Part shown: piece by piece, positions 14,120 through 22,830 of the stretch
Layout of the letters: every line of letters starts with the position of its first letter
How positions within the stretch are numbered: the stretch's first letter is position 1
DNA from: an uncultured Clostridia bacterium
GTDB lineage: Bacteria; Bacillota; Clostridia; TANB77; CAG-508
DNA length: 64,000 nucleotides
NCBI GenBank assembly: GCA_934155265.1
Contig: CAKPGU010000005.1
Span: 1-64,000 of the forward strand
Direction of reading: 5' to 3'
The notes under the pieces: generated by a model
Database searches by the model: none
Seen by the model: the letters and a program-made list of their open reading frames with translations, nothing else
Told to the model about the DNA's origin: nothing
Program-made: the position numbers and the translations under genes

Positions 14120-15481
14120 ATGGCAAAAGCAAAAACTGTATTTGTATGTAGTGAGTGTGGAAATGAGTCACCAAAGTGGCTTGGAAAATGTCCAGCATGT
14201 AATAGTTGGAATACATTTTATGAACAAAAAATAGATAAATATACGGAAACAAATAAAATTGAAAAAAAAATAAATAATACACCAAAACCTTTAAATAGTT
14301 ATGTTGGACAAGAAGCTAATAGAACTTCTACTGGATATTTAGAATTAGATAGAGTTTTGGGTGGCGGACTGGTAAATGGTTCACTTATTCTTCTTGGAGG
14401 AGAACCTGGTATAGGAAAGTCAACATTAATTTTACAATTGTGCGAAAAAGTGCAAGGAGATGGAAAGGTACTATATGTTTCAGGAGAAGAATCAGCTGAA
14501 CAGATAAAGTTAAGAGCGGATAGATTAGATGTAAAAAATGATGAGTTAATGTTTCTTGGGGAGACTGATATTGATGTTGTTAAAGATGCAATATTAGAGA
14601 TGAGACCCAAACTTGTAATTATTGATTCTATTCAAACGATGTATTCAGATGAGATTTCAGCCGCCGCAGGCAGTGTAAGCCAAGTAAGAGAAATTACTTC
14701 ACAAATTATGAGAATATGTAAGGCTCAACAGATAACTACAATAATTATTGGTCATGTGACTAAGGAAGGTAATATTGCAGGTCCTAGAGTGCTAGAACAT
14801 ATGGTAGATACAGTGCTTTATTTAGAAGGAGAAAGATATAATACATATAGAATTTTAAGAGCGGTTAAAAATAGATTTGGGTCAACAAATGAAATTGGAA
14901 TGTTTGAAATGAGACAAGAAGGTATGTGTGAAGTTACAAATCCATCTGATATATTAATAACTGAAAGGGAAGATAATCCATCAGGTTCATGTATTGTGGC
15001 AAGTATTGAAGGAACAAGACCAATACTTGTAGAAATACAAGCATTAACTTCTCAAACCGTTTTTGGATTGCCTAAAAGAACTGCAAATGGATTTGATTAT
15101 AATAGATTATCAGTATTAATGGCTGTTATTGAAAAAAGAGCTGGGTTATCTCTTGGGAATCAAGATGTTTATTTAAATATAGCAGGAGGAATGAAGCTTT
15201 CAGAACCGGCAGTCGACTTAGGAATTATTGCAACAGTTGCATCAGCATATAGAAATATACCAATTCCACAATCAACAGTTGTAATGGGAGAAGTTGGCTT
15301 AACAGGAGAGGTAAGAAGAATTAATTTAATAGAAAAAAGGTTGAAAGAAGCAGAAAAATTGGGATTTAAAACGTGTATAATTCCAGAAAATAATAAAAAA
15401 GGCTTGAAAGATGAGTATAAATTAGATATAATAGGGGTCAAGAATATAGGGGAAGCATTAAGAAGGTTAGGCATTAAATAG
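14120..15481 (+). CDS. radA: DNA repair protein RadA (453 aa)
   Basis: RadA/Sms is a RecA-like ATPase that promotes branch migration in recombinational repair. An N-terminal zinc finger (CSECGNESPKWLGKCPAC), Walker A (GGEPGIGKST, residues 92-101), the RadA-specific KNRFG motif (residues 250-254) and a C-terminal Lon-like P domain are all visible. AGGAG precedes the ATG. disA follows within 35 bp, the usual radA-disA pair in Firmicutes. Confidence 0.97.
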   Translation: MAKAKTVFVCSECGNESPKWLGKCPACNSWNTFYEQKIDKYTETNKIEKKINNTPKPLNSYVGQEANRTSTGYLELDRVLGGGLVNGSLILLGGEPGIGKSTLILQLCEKVQGDGKVLYVSGEESAEQIKLRADRLDVKNDELMFLGETDIDVVKDAILEMRPKLVIIDSIQTMYSDEISAAAGSVSQVREITSQIMRICKAQQITTIIIGHVTKEGNIAGPRVLEHMVDTVLYLEGERYNTYRILRAVKNRFGSTNEIGMFEMRQEGMCEVTNPSDILITEREDNPSGSCIVASIEGTRPILVEIQALTSQTVFGLPKRTANGFDYNRLSVLMAVIEKRAGLSLGNQDVYLNIAGGMKLSEPAVDLGIIATVASAYRNIPIPQSTVVMGEVGLTGEVRRINLIEKRLKEAEKLGFKTCIIPENNKKGLKDEYKLDIIGVKNIGEALRRLGIK

Positions 15482-15513
15482 GTTTGTAGCAACAGAAAGG
15501 GATGATACTAATA

Positions 15514-16587
15514 ATGACTTCAATTAAAGAAGACCCAATTGCACCAATTTTGAAAAAAATTGCTCCAGGAACACCAATAAGAGAAGGACTAGATAATATA
15601 TTAAAAGCAAAGACGGGTGCATTATTACTAATAACTGATAAACAGGAAGTTATAGATGAAGTGGTTGATGGAGGATTTTTTATAAATGAAGATTATACTT
15701 CATCAAAATTATATGAATTAGCTAAAATGGATGGAGCTATTGTTTTAAGTGGAGATATGAAAAAGATATTATTTGCAAATGCACAATTAATTCCATCATA
15801 TCAAATTCCAACAGTTGAAACAGGAACAAGGCATAGAACTGCTGAAAGAACAGCTAAACAAACAGGAGAATTAGTAATAAGCATATCACAAAGAAGAAAT
15901 ATTATAACAGTATTTAAAGAAAATAATAGATATATATTAGAAGATACAGAAGCAGTTTTAAATAAGGCAAATCAAGCGATTCAGACTCTTGAAAAGTATA
16001 GAAAAGTATATGATAGTAAATTGAGTATTTTAAATGAGTATGAATTCAATGATATAGTAACACTTGACAATGTATTAACAGTAATACAAAGAGCAGAAAT
16101 GGTAATGAAGATAGTTGATGAAATTAAGAAAAAAATATATGAGCTTGGTGATGATGGCAGATTAGTAAGTATGCAACTAGAAGAACTAATTGGAGGAGTT
16201 GGAAAAGAAGAACTTTATTTAGTAAAAGATTACCAGGTGAATGAAGTATCTGCAGAAGAAATATTAGAACAATTATCCAAATTAGGACACGAAGATTTAA
16301 TAAAAGAACAAGCAATAGCAAAGATTTTAGGATATGAAAGCTTTGAAAATTTTGAAGACCTTGCTGTGTATCCAAAAGGGTATAGAATACTAAATAAAGT
16401 ACCAAGAATGCCAAATTCTATAGTTGAAAATTTAGTAAAATCATTTAAATCTTTTCAACATATTTTAGTGGCAGAAATAAGTGATTTAGATAATGTAGAC
16501 GGAATTGGAGAAGTAAGGGCTAAAACAATAAAGCAAACATTAAAGAAAATGCAAGAACAATTTGCATTTGACAATATATTAATATAA
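15514..16587 (+). CDS. disA: Diadenylate cyclase DisA (357 aa)
   Basis: DisA scans DNA and makes c-di-AMP from two ATP. The N-terminal DAC domain has the DGA (AKMDGAIVLS) and RHR (GTRHRTAER) motifs; a helical spine and a C-terminal HhH DNA-binding domain (EISDLDNVDGIGEVRAKTIK) follow. ATG 15514 stands 13 nt after GAAAGG; ATG 15502, four codons earlier, is only one base from that site. It forms an operon with radA. Confidence 0.96.
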   Translation: MTSIKEDPIAPILKKIAPGTPIREGLDNILKAKTGALLLITDKQEVIDEVVDGGFFINEDYTSSKLYELAKMDGAIVLSGDMKKILFANAQLIPSYQIPTVETGTRHRTAERTAKQTGELVISISQRRNIITVFKENNRYILEDTEAVLNKANQAIQTLEKYRKVYDSKLSILNEYEFNDIVTLDNVLTVIQRAEMVMKIVDEIKKKIYELGDDGRLVSMQLEELIGGVGKEELYLVKDYQVNEVSAEEILEQLSKLGHEDLIKEQAIAKILGYESFENFEDLAVYPKGYRILNKVPRMPNSIVENLVKSFKSFQHILVAEISDLDNVDGIGEVRAKTIKQTLKKMQEQFAFDNILI

Positions 16588-16606
16588 ATAAGAAAGGAAG
16601 AAGAAA

Positions 16607-17428
16607 ATGAAAAAAGCATCAAACATTATTACAATAATTGCATTAATTTTAATAATAGTATTAATAGGTGGAGTAGCTTATGGATACTATAAAAAAGCAA
16701 CAATGGAGGTTAAAAATCCAATAGTAACAATGGAAGTTCAAGATTTTGGGACAATTAAACTTGAATTATATCCAGAAATTGCGCCACAAACAGTATCAAA
16801 CTTTATTGCACTTGCACAAAATGGATTTTATGATGGACTAAAATTTCATAGAATTGTAAAAGGATTTATGATACAAGGTGGAGATTCAAATGGAGATGGA
16901 ACAGGTTCTCCAAAACTAAGTAATTTAGGAATAACTGATCAGGAAGATAGAGACTATTGTATTAAAGGAGAATTCTTAGCAAATGATTATAAAAAGAATA
17001 CTCTAAAACATACAGAAGGTGTTATATCAATGGCAAGAGCTGATTATACTCAAAGTTACTCACAATCATTAACAACAGAAAGCTATAATTCAGCAGGTTC
17101 ACAATTCTTTATAATGACAGCAGATAATTCATCATTAGATACTTATTATGCAGCATTTGGAAAAGTAATTGAAGGTATGGATATTGTTCATAATATAGAA
17201 AAAGTTGAAGTTAAGGAAGCTGATTCAGGAGATAGTTCAAGCAGTTCAAGTAGCGATTCAACAAAGTCTAAAGAGAAAAGTACACCTGTTAATGATGTAA
17301 TAATTTCTAAAGTTACAGTTGAAACATATGGAGTAGATTATGGAAAACCAGATACATTAGAAACATGGAATTATTATGATTGGGTTTATAAAACATATGG
17401 AATTAATTTAAATCAATATAATCAATAA
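16607..17428 (+). CDS. Membrane-anchored cyclophilin-type peptidyl-prolyl isomerase (273 aa)
   Basis: An uncleaved signal anchor (residues 7-29, no lipobox Cys) is followed by a cyclophilin domain with FHRIVKGFMIQGGD, GVISMARA and NSAGSQFFIM, which includes the catalytic Arg and Gln-Phe. A Ser/Lys-rich insertion (DSGDSSSSSSSDSTK) precedes the last strands. It probably folds exported proteins at the outer membrane face. It follows disA by 19 bp and ends the operon at a terminator. Confidence 0.92.
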   Translation: MKKASNIITIIALILIIVLIGGVAYGYYKKATMEVKNPIVTMEVQDFGTIKLELYPEIAPQTVSNFIALAQNGFYDGLKFHRIVKGFMIQGGDSNGDGTGSPKLSNLGITDQEDRDYCIKGEFLANDYKKNTLKHTEGVISMARADYTQSYSQSLTTESYNSAGSQFFIMTADNSSLDTYYAAFGKVIEGMDIVHNIEKVEVKEADSGDSSSSSSSDSTKSKEKSTPVNDVIISKVTVETYGVDYGKPDTLETWNYYDWVYKTYGINLNQYNQ

Positions 17429-17436
17429 AAAATAAA

Positions 17437-17467
17437 AGTCGTTAATTATTATTAATTAGCGATTTTT
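17437..17467 (+). terminator. Terminator of the radA-disA-ppi operon
   Basis: AGTCGTTAATTA pairs with TAATTAGCGATT, followed by a T run. Confidence 0.75.
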
Positions 17468-17478
17468 TGCTTACTTAA

Positions 17479-17502
17479 GAGGAAGGTAATATATTATTTT
17501 TT
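17479..17502. repeat. Left inverted repeat flanking gene 17567-18085
   Basis: GAGGAAGGTAATATATTATT and the T run after it match the reverse complement of 18212-18234 with one mismatch over 23 bp. Confidence 0.7.
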
Positions 17503-17520
17503 CGTTTAACTAATATGTAA

Positions 17521-17560
17521 AAATAGTGAATTAGATAAATTTTTTTCTAATTCACTATTT
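17521..17560. terminator. Terminator of the minus-strand hypothetical gene
   Basis: AAATAGTGAATTAG pairs perfectly with CTAATTCACTATTT (14 bp) and can act in both directions. Confidence 0.8.
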
Positions 17561-17566
17561 TTTTAC

Positions 17567-18085
17567 TTAACCTAATATATCACTATAATCTTTCATTCCA
17601 ATATCATATGATTTTTTGTTGAGGCAGTCATATAAATGATATTGATATTTTTTATCTTGAGTAACAATATATTTATCGTTACATACCAAAACAGTTTCTT
17701 TTTTTCCAAAACAGAATGAACCTTCAAAAGAAAAAATATCACATCCTTTTTTGTCAAATACTCTTATAAATCCAATTTTCGTTTCTACAATAAAATAATT
17801 CTTTTGAGCATCTATATATCTTGCATCTGTAATCTTAATAATTGTATCTTCATCTTCAAACAAGATTATTATTAAGTTCTTATCTCTACTTCCGCAAATA
17901 ACATATTTATCTCTTATTTCTATTTCATCGAAAATATTGTCAAAAACTTTGTTACCTTTGCGATAATATATATAGCAATCCCTTAATATATTATCTTTTA
18001 GACGATAAGGTTCCCGACTAAATACAGAGTATATACCTTTTTCCTTATATTTTATAAGAAATTTTGTTGTTGTTATTTTTTTCAT
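17567..18085 (-). CDS. Hypothetical protein (172 aa)
   Basis: No family is recognised. The sequence is a run of short alternating strands with aromatic and Asp-Lys turns (KYVICGSRDKNLIIILF, FIVETKIGFIRVFDKKG, YIVTQDKKYQYHLYD), suggesting a partial beta-propeller or WG-repeat-like fold. No signal or TM segment is present. The gene stands alone between housekeeping genes, bounded by 23-bp inverted repeats at 17479 and 18212, which suggests acquisition as a unit. Confidence 0.65.
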   Translation of the reverse strand: MKKITTTKFLIKYKEKGIYSVFSREPYRLKDNILRDCYIYYRKGNKVFDNIFDEIEIRDKYVICGSRDKNLIIILFEDEDTIIKITDARYIDAQKNYFIVETKIGFIRVFDKKGCDIFSFEGSFCFGKKETVLVCNDKYIVTQDKKYQYHLYDCLNKKSYDIGMKDYSDILG

Positions 18086-18211
18086 AGTGTATTCTCCTTT
18101 TAGTGTATATTATTTATTTATTTCTATAAAAGTCTTGACTTTTACTTATTTATTATACTACGTCAAACATTACAATGTCAAACCAAATACTTCATTCATT
18201 CTTTCTTGAAT

Positions 18212-18234
18212 AAAAATAATATATTACTTTCCTC
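18212..18234. repeat. Right inverted repeat flanking gene 17567-18085
   Basis: AAAAATAATATATTACTTTC and the three bases after it are the reverse complement of the left copy at 17479-17502 with one mismatch. Confidence 0.7.
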
Positions 18235-18258
18235 ATATTTAATTAATATGCAAAATAA

Positions 18259-18281
18259 AAAAACGACGATGTCGTTTTTTA
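18259..18281 (-). terminator. rpsT terminator
   Basis: AAAAAACGAC-GAT-GTCGTTTTTT is a short perfect hairpin with a T run, just after rpsT. Confidence 0.8.
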
Positions 18282-18284
18282 TAC

Positions 18285-18551
18285 TTATGCCATAGCAGCA
18301 TTTAATTTTTTTGATAAGCTAGATTTTTTTCTAGAAGCCGTGTTTTTTACAATTACACCTTTTGTGCAAGCTTGATCAATTTTTTTAGTAGCTTCAGAAA
18401 ATAGAACTTTAGCTTCTTCTAAATTACCTGCAGCAATAGCTTCTTCAAATTTCTTAACAGCTGATTTATAACCAGTTTTTATCATATTATTTTCTAATGT
18501 TTTTTTCTCAATAATTTTAACTCTTTTTTTAGCTGATTTAATATTTGGCAT
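18285..18551 (-). CDS. rpsT: Ribosomal protein S20 (88 aa)
   Basis: S20 binds 16S rRNA in the lower 30S body. The sequence MPNIKSAKKRVKIIEKKTLE, the basic three-helix content and the length match the family. AGGAGGTG precedes ATG 18551; longer in-frame starts would be outside the family and are rejected. The gene is monocistronic with its own terminator. Confidence 0.96.
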   Translation of the reverse strand: MPNIKSAKKRVKIIEKKTLENNMIKTGYKSAVKKFEEAIAAGNLEEAKVLFSEATKKIDQACTKGVIVKNTASRKKSSLSKKLNAAMA

Positions 18552-18722
18552 GTGTGATGCACCTCCTCTTAGTAAATAATAAACTATAACGTGTAACATT
18601 ATATCATACAAGTTTCGATTTGACAAGTGCTAATTAATAAATTTTTATAAAAATATTTTATGTTAAGTTTTAAAAGATGTTGTATATAAAAAACATATAG
18701 TAACTTTTTTATTCCCAAAATA

Positions 18723-18751
18723 TTGCACTTGTAGAGATATTATGTTATATT
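18723..18751 (+). promoter_or_regulatory. Promoter of the rpiB-tagO-mscL-hslO-ppaC group
   Basis: TTGCAC and TATATT are separated by 17 bp, about 50 bp before rpiB. Confidence 0.6.
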
Positions 18752-18800
18752 AATATAGGCAGGATAGGACTGCAAAACATAAGAGAGGAAAGTGATAAAA

Positions 18801-19247
18801 ATGATAGCAATAGGTAGTGATCATGGGGGATATGAGTTAAAAGAAGAAATAAAAAAATATTTAGAAGAAAAAGAGATTGAATACATAGATTGTGGAACAT
18901 TTAATAAAGAAAGTGTAGATTATCCAGAAATCGCAAAAACAGTATCATTAGAAATACAAAATAAAGAATGTGATAAAGGAATAGTAATATGTCGTTCTGG
19001 AATTGGAATGAGTATTGTAGCAAACAAGTTTAAAGGAATAAGATGTGCAAAATGTAATGATGAAGAAGAAGCAAAATATTCAAGAATGCATAATGATGCA
19101 AATATGTTAGCACTAGGTGCAGATTATATGGAGACAAGTAAAGCAATAAGAATTGTTAGAATGTGGATTGCAACAGAATTTGAAGGAGGAAGACACGCAG
19201 AAAGAATAAAATTAATAGATGAGATAGAAAACGAAAATATGAAGTAA
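18801..19247 (+). CDS. rpiB: Ribose-5-phosphate isomerase B (148 aa)
   Basis: RpiB interconverts ribose-5-P and ribulose-5-P. SDHGGYELKEEI near the start, the active-site Cys/Thr region (CGTFNKESVDYP), ICRSGIGMSIVANK and MHNDANMLALGAD are present. In the CRSGIGMS loop the usual GTG is replaced by RSG. ATG 18801 follows GAGAGG at 12 nt; a GTG at 18792 is an alternative. tagO follows closely. Confidence 0.93.
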   Translation: MIAIGSDHGGYELKEEIKKYLEEKEIEYIDCGTFNKESVDYPEIAKTVSLEIQNKECDKGIVICRSGIGMSIVANKFKGIRCAKCNDEEEAKYSRMHNDANMLALGADYMETSKAIRIVRMWIATEFEGGRHAERIKLIDEIENENMK

Positions 19248-19263
19248 TGGAGGCCAAGTAGAT

Positions 19264-20364
19264 ATGTGGGGAAATATAGCAATAGCATTTATATTAGCAT
19301 TTATAGTATCTTTTATGGCAACGCCATATACTATAAAAATAGCTAATAAAATTGGTGCAGTAGATGTACCAAAAGACAAAAGAAGAATGCATACTAAAAA
19401 AATGCCTAAGTTTGGAGGCCCAGCAGTAATATTAGGCTTTTTAGTGTCAATGATATATTTACTAATAATAATGAGTGTAGAAGGAAGTATAGATTTATTT
19501 TCTGAACAAGAATATGGAAAAAAATTATTAGGATTAATACTTGGAATAGTAGCAATTGGAATCACTGGAGTACTTGATGATACAAAAACACTAAAATGGT
19601 GGCAACAATTATTTGGACAGGTTGTTGCTGCAATAATTGTAGTATCATTTGGAATAAGAATAGAGCATTTGGATATTCCTTTTCTATATAGAGTAGGTTT
19701 AAATGATATGTTTTCCACAATTGTTACAATTGTGTGGATAGTTGGGGTCACAAATGCGATAAATTTGATTGATGGATTAGACGGTTTATCATCAGGAATA
19801 TCATTAATATCATGTATGTCATTATTAATAATATTTCTAATGAATAATTCACCAATGATAGCGACAGTATTAGTAACAGCATTAAGTGGAGCATTAGTTG
19901 GATTTTTACCATATAATTTTTCACCAGCTAAGACATTTATTGGGGATACAGGTTCAAACTTTTTAGGATTTATGTTGGCAGTAGTATCAATATTAGGTGT
20001 TGCAAAAACATATACAGCAGCTGTAATTGTTTTACCAGTAATAGTTTTGGGACTTCCAATATTTGATGTATTATTTGCAATTATTAGAAGAATTGTAAAA
20101 GGAAAATCAATAAAAGCAGTATTTAAACCGGATAAAGGACATTTACATCATAAATTAGTAGCAAAAGGATTTACACAAAAACAAGCAGTATTGATTTTAT
20201 ATGGATTAAGTGCCTCACTTGGAATGTTTGCTATAATTTTATTTGATAGTGGAATTTGGAAAGCATTATCATTTCTATTAATGATAATTGCAGCAATTGC
20301 AATAGGATATAGAAATTTTATAAAAGAGAAAGAAAGTAAACCTAAATTAATTGATAATAAATAA
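19264..20364 (+). CDS. tagO: Undecaprenyl-phosphate GlcNAc-1-phosphate transferase, WecA/TagO type (366 aa)
   Basis: The enzyme transfers GlcNAc-1-P to undecaprenyl phosphate and starts teichoic acid or other wall-glycan synthesis at the membrane. About ten TM segments are present with the family motifs MPKFGGPAV, the Asp pair in TGVLDDTK, NLIDGLDGLSSG, FIGDTGSNF and KGHLHHKL. The HLHH motif and the length favour WecA/TagO over MraY. GGAGG precedes the ATG. Confidence 0.92.
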   Translation: MWGNIAIAFILAFIVSFMATPYTIKIANKIGAVDVPKDKRRMHTKKMPKFGGPAVILGFLVSMIYLLIIMSVEGSIDLFSEQEYGKKLLGLILGIVAIGITGVLDDTKTLKWWQQLFGQVVAAIIVVSFGIRIEHLDIPFLYRVGLNDMFSTIVTIVWIVGVTNAINLIDGLDGLSSGISLISCMSLLIIFLMNNSPMIATVLVTALSGALVGFLPYNFSPAKTFIGDTGSNFLGFMLAVVSILGVAKTYTAAVIVLPVIVLGLPIFDVLFAIIRRIVKGKSIKAVFKPDKGHLHHKLVAKGFTQKQAVLILYGLSASLGMFAIILFDSGIWKALSFLLMIIAAIAIGYRNFIKEKESKPKLIDNK

Positions 20365-20375
20365 AGGGGTAGAAA

Positions 20376-20891
20376 ATGAAAAATAAGAAGAAAAATAAAA
20401 ACAATACACTAAAAGAATTTAAAGAGTTTGCATTAAAGGGAAATGTTATGGATATGGCAATAGGTGTTGTAATAGGTGGTGCATTCCAAAAAATTGTAAA
20501 TTCATTAGTAAATGATATAATAATGCCAGCAATATCAATACTTATAGGAAAAGTTGATTTTTCAGATATGGTATTAAATGTTGGGGATGCTTCAATAAAA
20601 TATGGTAATTTTATTACAACAATAGTTGATTTCTTGATAATAGCATTTTCAATTTTCATTGCAATAAAATATATGACTAAATTAAGTAAAATAAAAGATA
20701 TAAGTGAAGAAATGGCAATTAAATTGGACAAGAATGGAAATGTAAAAGAATATATTGAGGAAAAAAAGAAAGAAGAAGCAAAAGAACCAGAAACAAAGAT
20801 ATGTCCATATTGTTTAACAGAAATAAAATATCATGCTACAAGATGTCCTAATTGTACATCAGAGTTAGTTAAGGAAAAAGAAGAAGTTTAG
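20376..20891 (+). CDS. mscL: Large-conductance mechanosensitive channel MscL with C-terminal zinc ribbon (171 aa)
   Basis: MscL releases solutes during osmotic downshock. The first TM helix (residues 18-45, [20 protein letters not shown]) and the second (80-105) are typical. After the cytoplasmic helix a CPYC...CPNC zinc ribbon is appended (residues 144-162), which standard MscL lacks. It overlaps in operon context with tagO upstream and hslO downstream. Confidence 0.95.
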   Translation: MKNKKKNKNNTLKEFKEFALKGNVMDMAIGVVIGGAFQKIVNSLVNDIIMPAISILIGKVDFSDMVLNVGDASIKYGNFITTIVDFLIIAFSIFIAIKYMTKLSKIKDISEEMAIKLDKNGNVKEYIEEKKKEEAKEPETKICPYCLTEIKYHATRCPNCTSELVKEKEEV

Positions 20892-20903
20892 GAAGGAGCA
20901 AAA

Positions 20904-21788
20904 ATGAAAGACCAGATAATAAAATTTTTAGCATATAACGGAAAAATATCAGTAGCTTGTTGTTCAACAACGAATTTAGTAGAAGAAGCAAGAAAGTTAC
21001 ATGATTTAAGTCCACTTGCAACAGCAGCAATGGGAAGGGTTTTAACGATAACAGCATTAATTGGTGCAGAAATGAAAAACAAAACAGATAAATTGACAAT
21101 CCAAATAAAAGGAAATGGACCAATAGGTAAAATAGTAGCAGTATCAGATAACTCTTCACATGTAAAAGCATGTATAACAAATCCACATGCAGATTTACCA
21201 TTAAATGAATTTGGAAAATTAGATGTAGGTGGTGCAATAGGAAATCAAGGATTTATAAATGTAATAAAAGATATTGGTCTAAAAGAACCATATATAGGAA
21301 TAAGTCCATTAACATCAGGAGAAATTGCAGAAGACTTTGCAAATTATTTTCAAACATCAGAACAGAAGCAAACTGCAGTTGCGCTTGGAGTTTTAGTAGA
21401 TAAAGATGGAGTTCGTTCAAGTGGAGGATATATAATAACACCAATGCCAGATGCAACAGAAGAAGAGATATCAAAAGTTGAACAATCAATATTTAAAGCA
21501 GGAGCAATCTCAAAAATGTTAGATAATAATTTAAGTTTAAAAGAAATTGCTCAAAAAGTAACAGGAGACGAAAATGTGCAAATTATAGATACATCAATAG
21601 AACCTGAATATGAATGTAAATGCAGTAAAGAAAAATTTGCAGATGGATTAATGACACTTGGAAATGAACAACTAACTGAATTAATAGAAGAAGATGGAAA
21701 AGCAGAAATTCAATGTCAATTTTGTAACAAAAGATATAATTTTAATAAAGAAGAATTAGAAGAAATTTTAATAAGAACCAAAAAATAA
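20904..21788 (+). CDS. hslO: Redox-regulated chaperone Hsp33 (294 aa)
   Basis: Hsp33 is a holdase activated when oxidation releases a zinc bound by four cysteines. The C-terminal CKCS and CQFC motifs (about residues 237 and 270) are intact, and the N-terminal substrate domain has the family's GPIGKIVAV and VGGAIGNQGFINV. GAAGGAG precedes the ATG. It is in the same operon as mscL and ppaC. Confidence 0.95.
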   Translation: MKDQIIKFLAYNGKISVACCSTTNLVEEARKLHDLSPLATAAMGRVLTITALIGAEMKNKTDKLTIQIKGNGPIGKIVAVSDNSSHVKACITNPHADLPLNEFGKLDVGGAIGNQGFINVIKDIGLKEPYIGISPLTSGEIAEDFANYFQTSEQKQTAVALGVLVDKDGVRSSGGYIITPMPDATEEEISKVEQSIFKAGAISKMLDNNLSLKEIAQKVTGDENVQIIDTSIEPEYECKCSKEKFADGLMTLGNEQLTELIEEDGKAEIQCQFCNKRYNFNKEELEEILIRTKK

Positions 21789-21804
21789 AAAGGAGAAGAT
21801 AAAA

Positions 21805-22722
21805 ATGGAAAAAATAATAGTATTTGGACATAAAAGTCCTGACACAGACACAATCTGTTCAAGTTTAGTAATGGCAGATTTACAAACAAAAATAAGAGGT
21901 GAAGAAGTAGCAGCTTGCAGATTAGGTGAACTGAATGAGGAAACAAAATATGCATTAAAATATTTTGATATAGAAGCACCAAAATACATAGAAAGTGTAG
22001 AAGAAGGACAAAGAGTTATGTTAGTAGATCATAACGAATTTTCTCAATCAGTAGAAGGAATAGAAAAAGCAAAAATAGAAGCGGTTGTTGATCATCATAG
22101 AATAAATAATTTTGAAACATCAGAACCATTATTCTATTATGCACAACCAGTAGGATGTACAGCTACAATATTATTTGAATTATATAAAACAAATAATATT
22201 GAAATAAAATCAAAAATTGCAGGATTAATGTTAAGTGCAATAATATCGGATACACTTTTATTAAAATCACCAACAACAACTGAAAAAGATAAAAAAGCTC
22301 TTGCTGAGCTTGCAAAAATAGCAAATGTTGATGTAGAAAATTATGGATTAGAAATGCTAAAAGCAGGTACAAATCTTGATAAATATACAGAAGATGAATT
22401 AATTAGATTAGATGCTAAAAAAATAGAAAAAGAAGATATTAAATATGTTATTGCACAAGTAAATACTGTAAGTATTCCAGATGTTCTAAAAAGAAAAGCA
22501 AAAATCGAACAAGAAATTAATAAAGAAATATTAGCAAAAGGATTAAGTTTATTTGTATTTGTTATAACAGATATAGTAAATAGTAATTCGGAAGCTATAG
22601 TTTTAGGTGATAGAACAGATGCAATTTCAAAAACATATGAAATTAAAGATAATATAGCTGTTATGCCAGGTGTTGTTTCAAGAAAGAAACAAATATTACC
22701 ATTAGTTGAAAAAAATATATAG
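21805..22722 (+). CDS. ppaC: Manganese-dependent inorganic pyrophosphatase (305 aa)
   Basis: Family II pyrophosphatase hydrolyses PPi to drive biosynthesis. DHH-family motifs FGHKSPDTDTICSS, MLVDHNEFSQ, VVDHHRINN and SAIISDTLLLKSPTTT give the Mn ligands, and the C-terminal DHHA2 part ends GVVSRKKQILPLVE. No CBS insert is present. It is the last gene of the group, before a terminator. Confidence 0.96.
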   Translation: MEKIIVFGHKSPDTDTICSSLVMADLQTKIRGEEVAACRLGELNEETKYALKYFDIEAPKYIESVEEGQRVMLVDHNEFSQSVEGIEKAKIEAVVDHHRINNFETSEPLFYYAQPVGCTATILFELYKTNNIEIKSKIAGLMLSAIISDTLLLKSPTTTEKDKKALAELAKIANVDVENYGLEMLKAGTNLDKYTEDELIRLDAKKIEKEDIKYVIAQVNTVSIPDVLKRKAKIEQEINKEILAKGLSLFVFVITDIVNSNSEAIVLGDRTDAISKTYEIKDNIAVMPGVVSRKKQILPLVEKNI

Positions 22723-22736
22723 AAACGTTTTTCGGG

Positions 22737-22766
22737 AAAAAAGTCAAAAATAATTGACTTTTTTTT
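22737..22766 (+). terminator. Terminator after ppaC
   Basis: AAAAAGTCAA pairs with TTGACTTTTT, followed by more T. Confidence 0.75.
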
Positions 22767-22830
22767 AATTTAAGTATATACTTTTACAGGTAAAGAATAA
22801 AATATAAAGAGGTCAGTTTGACTTCGAGAA

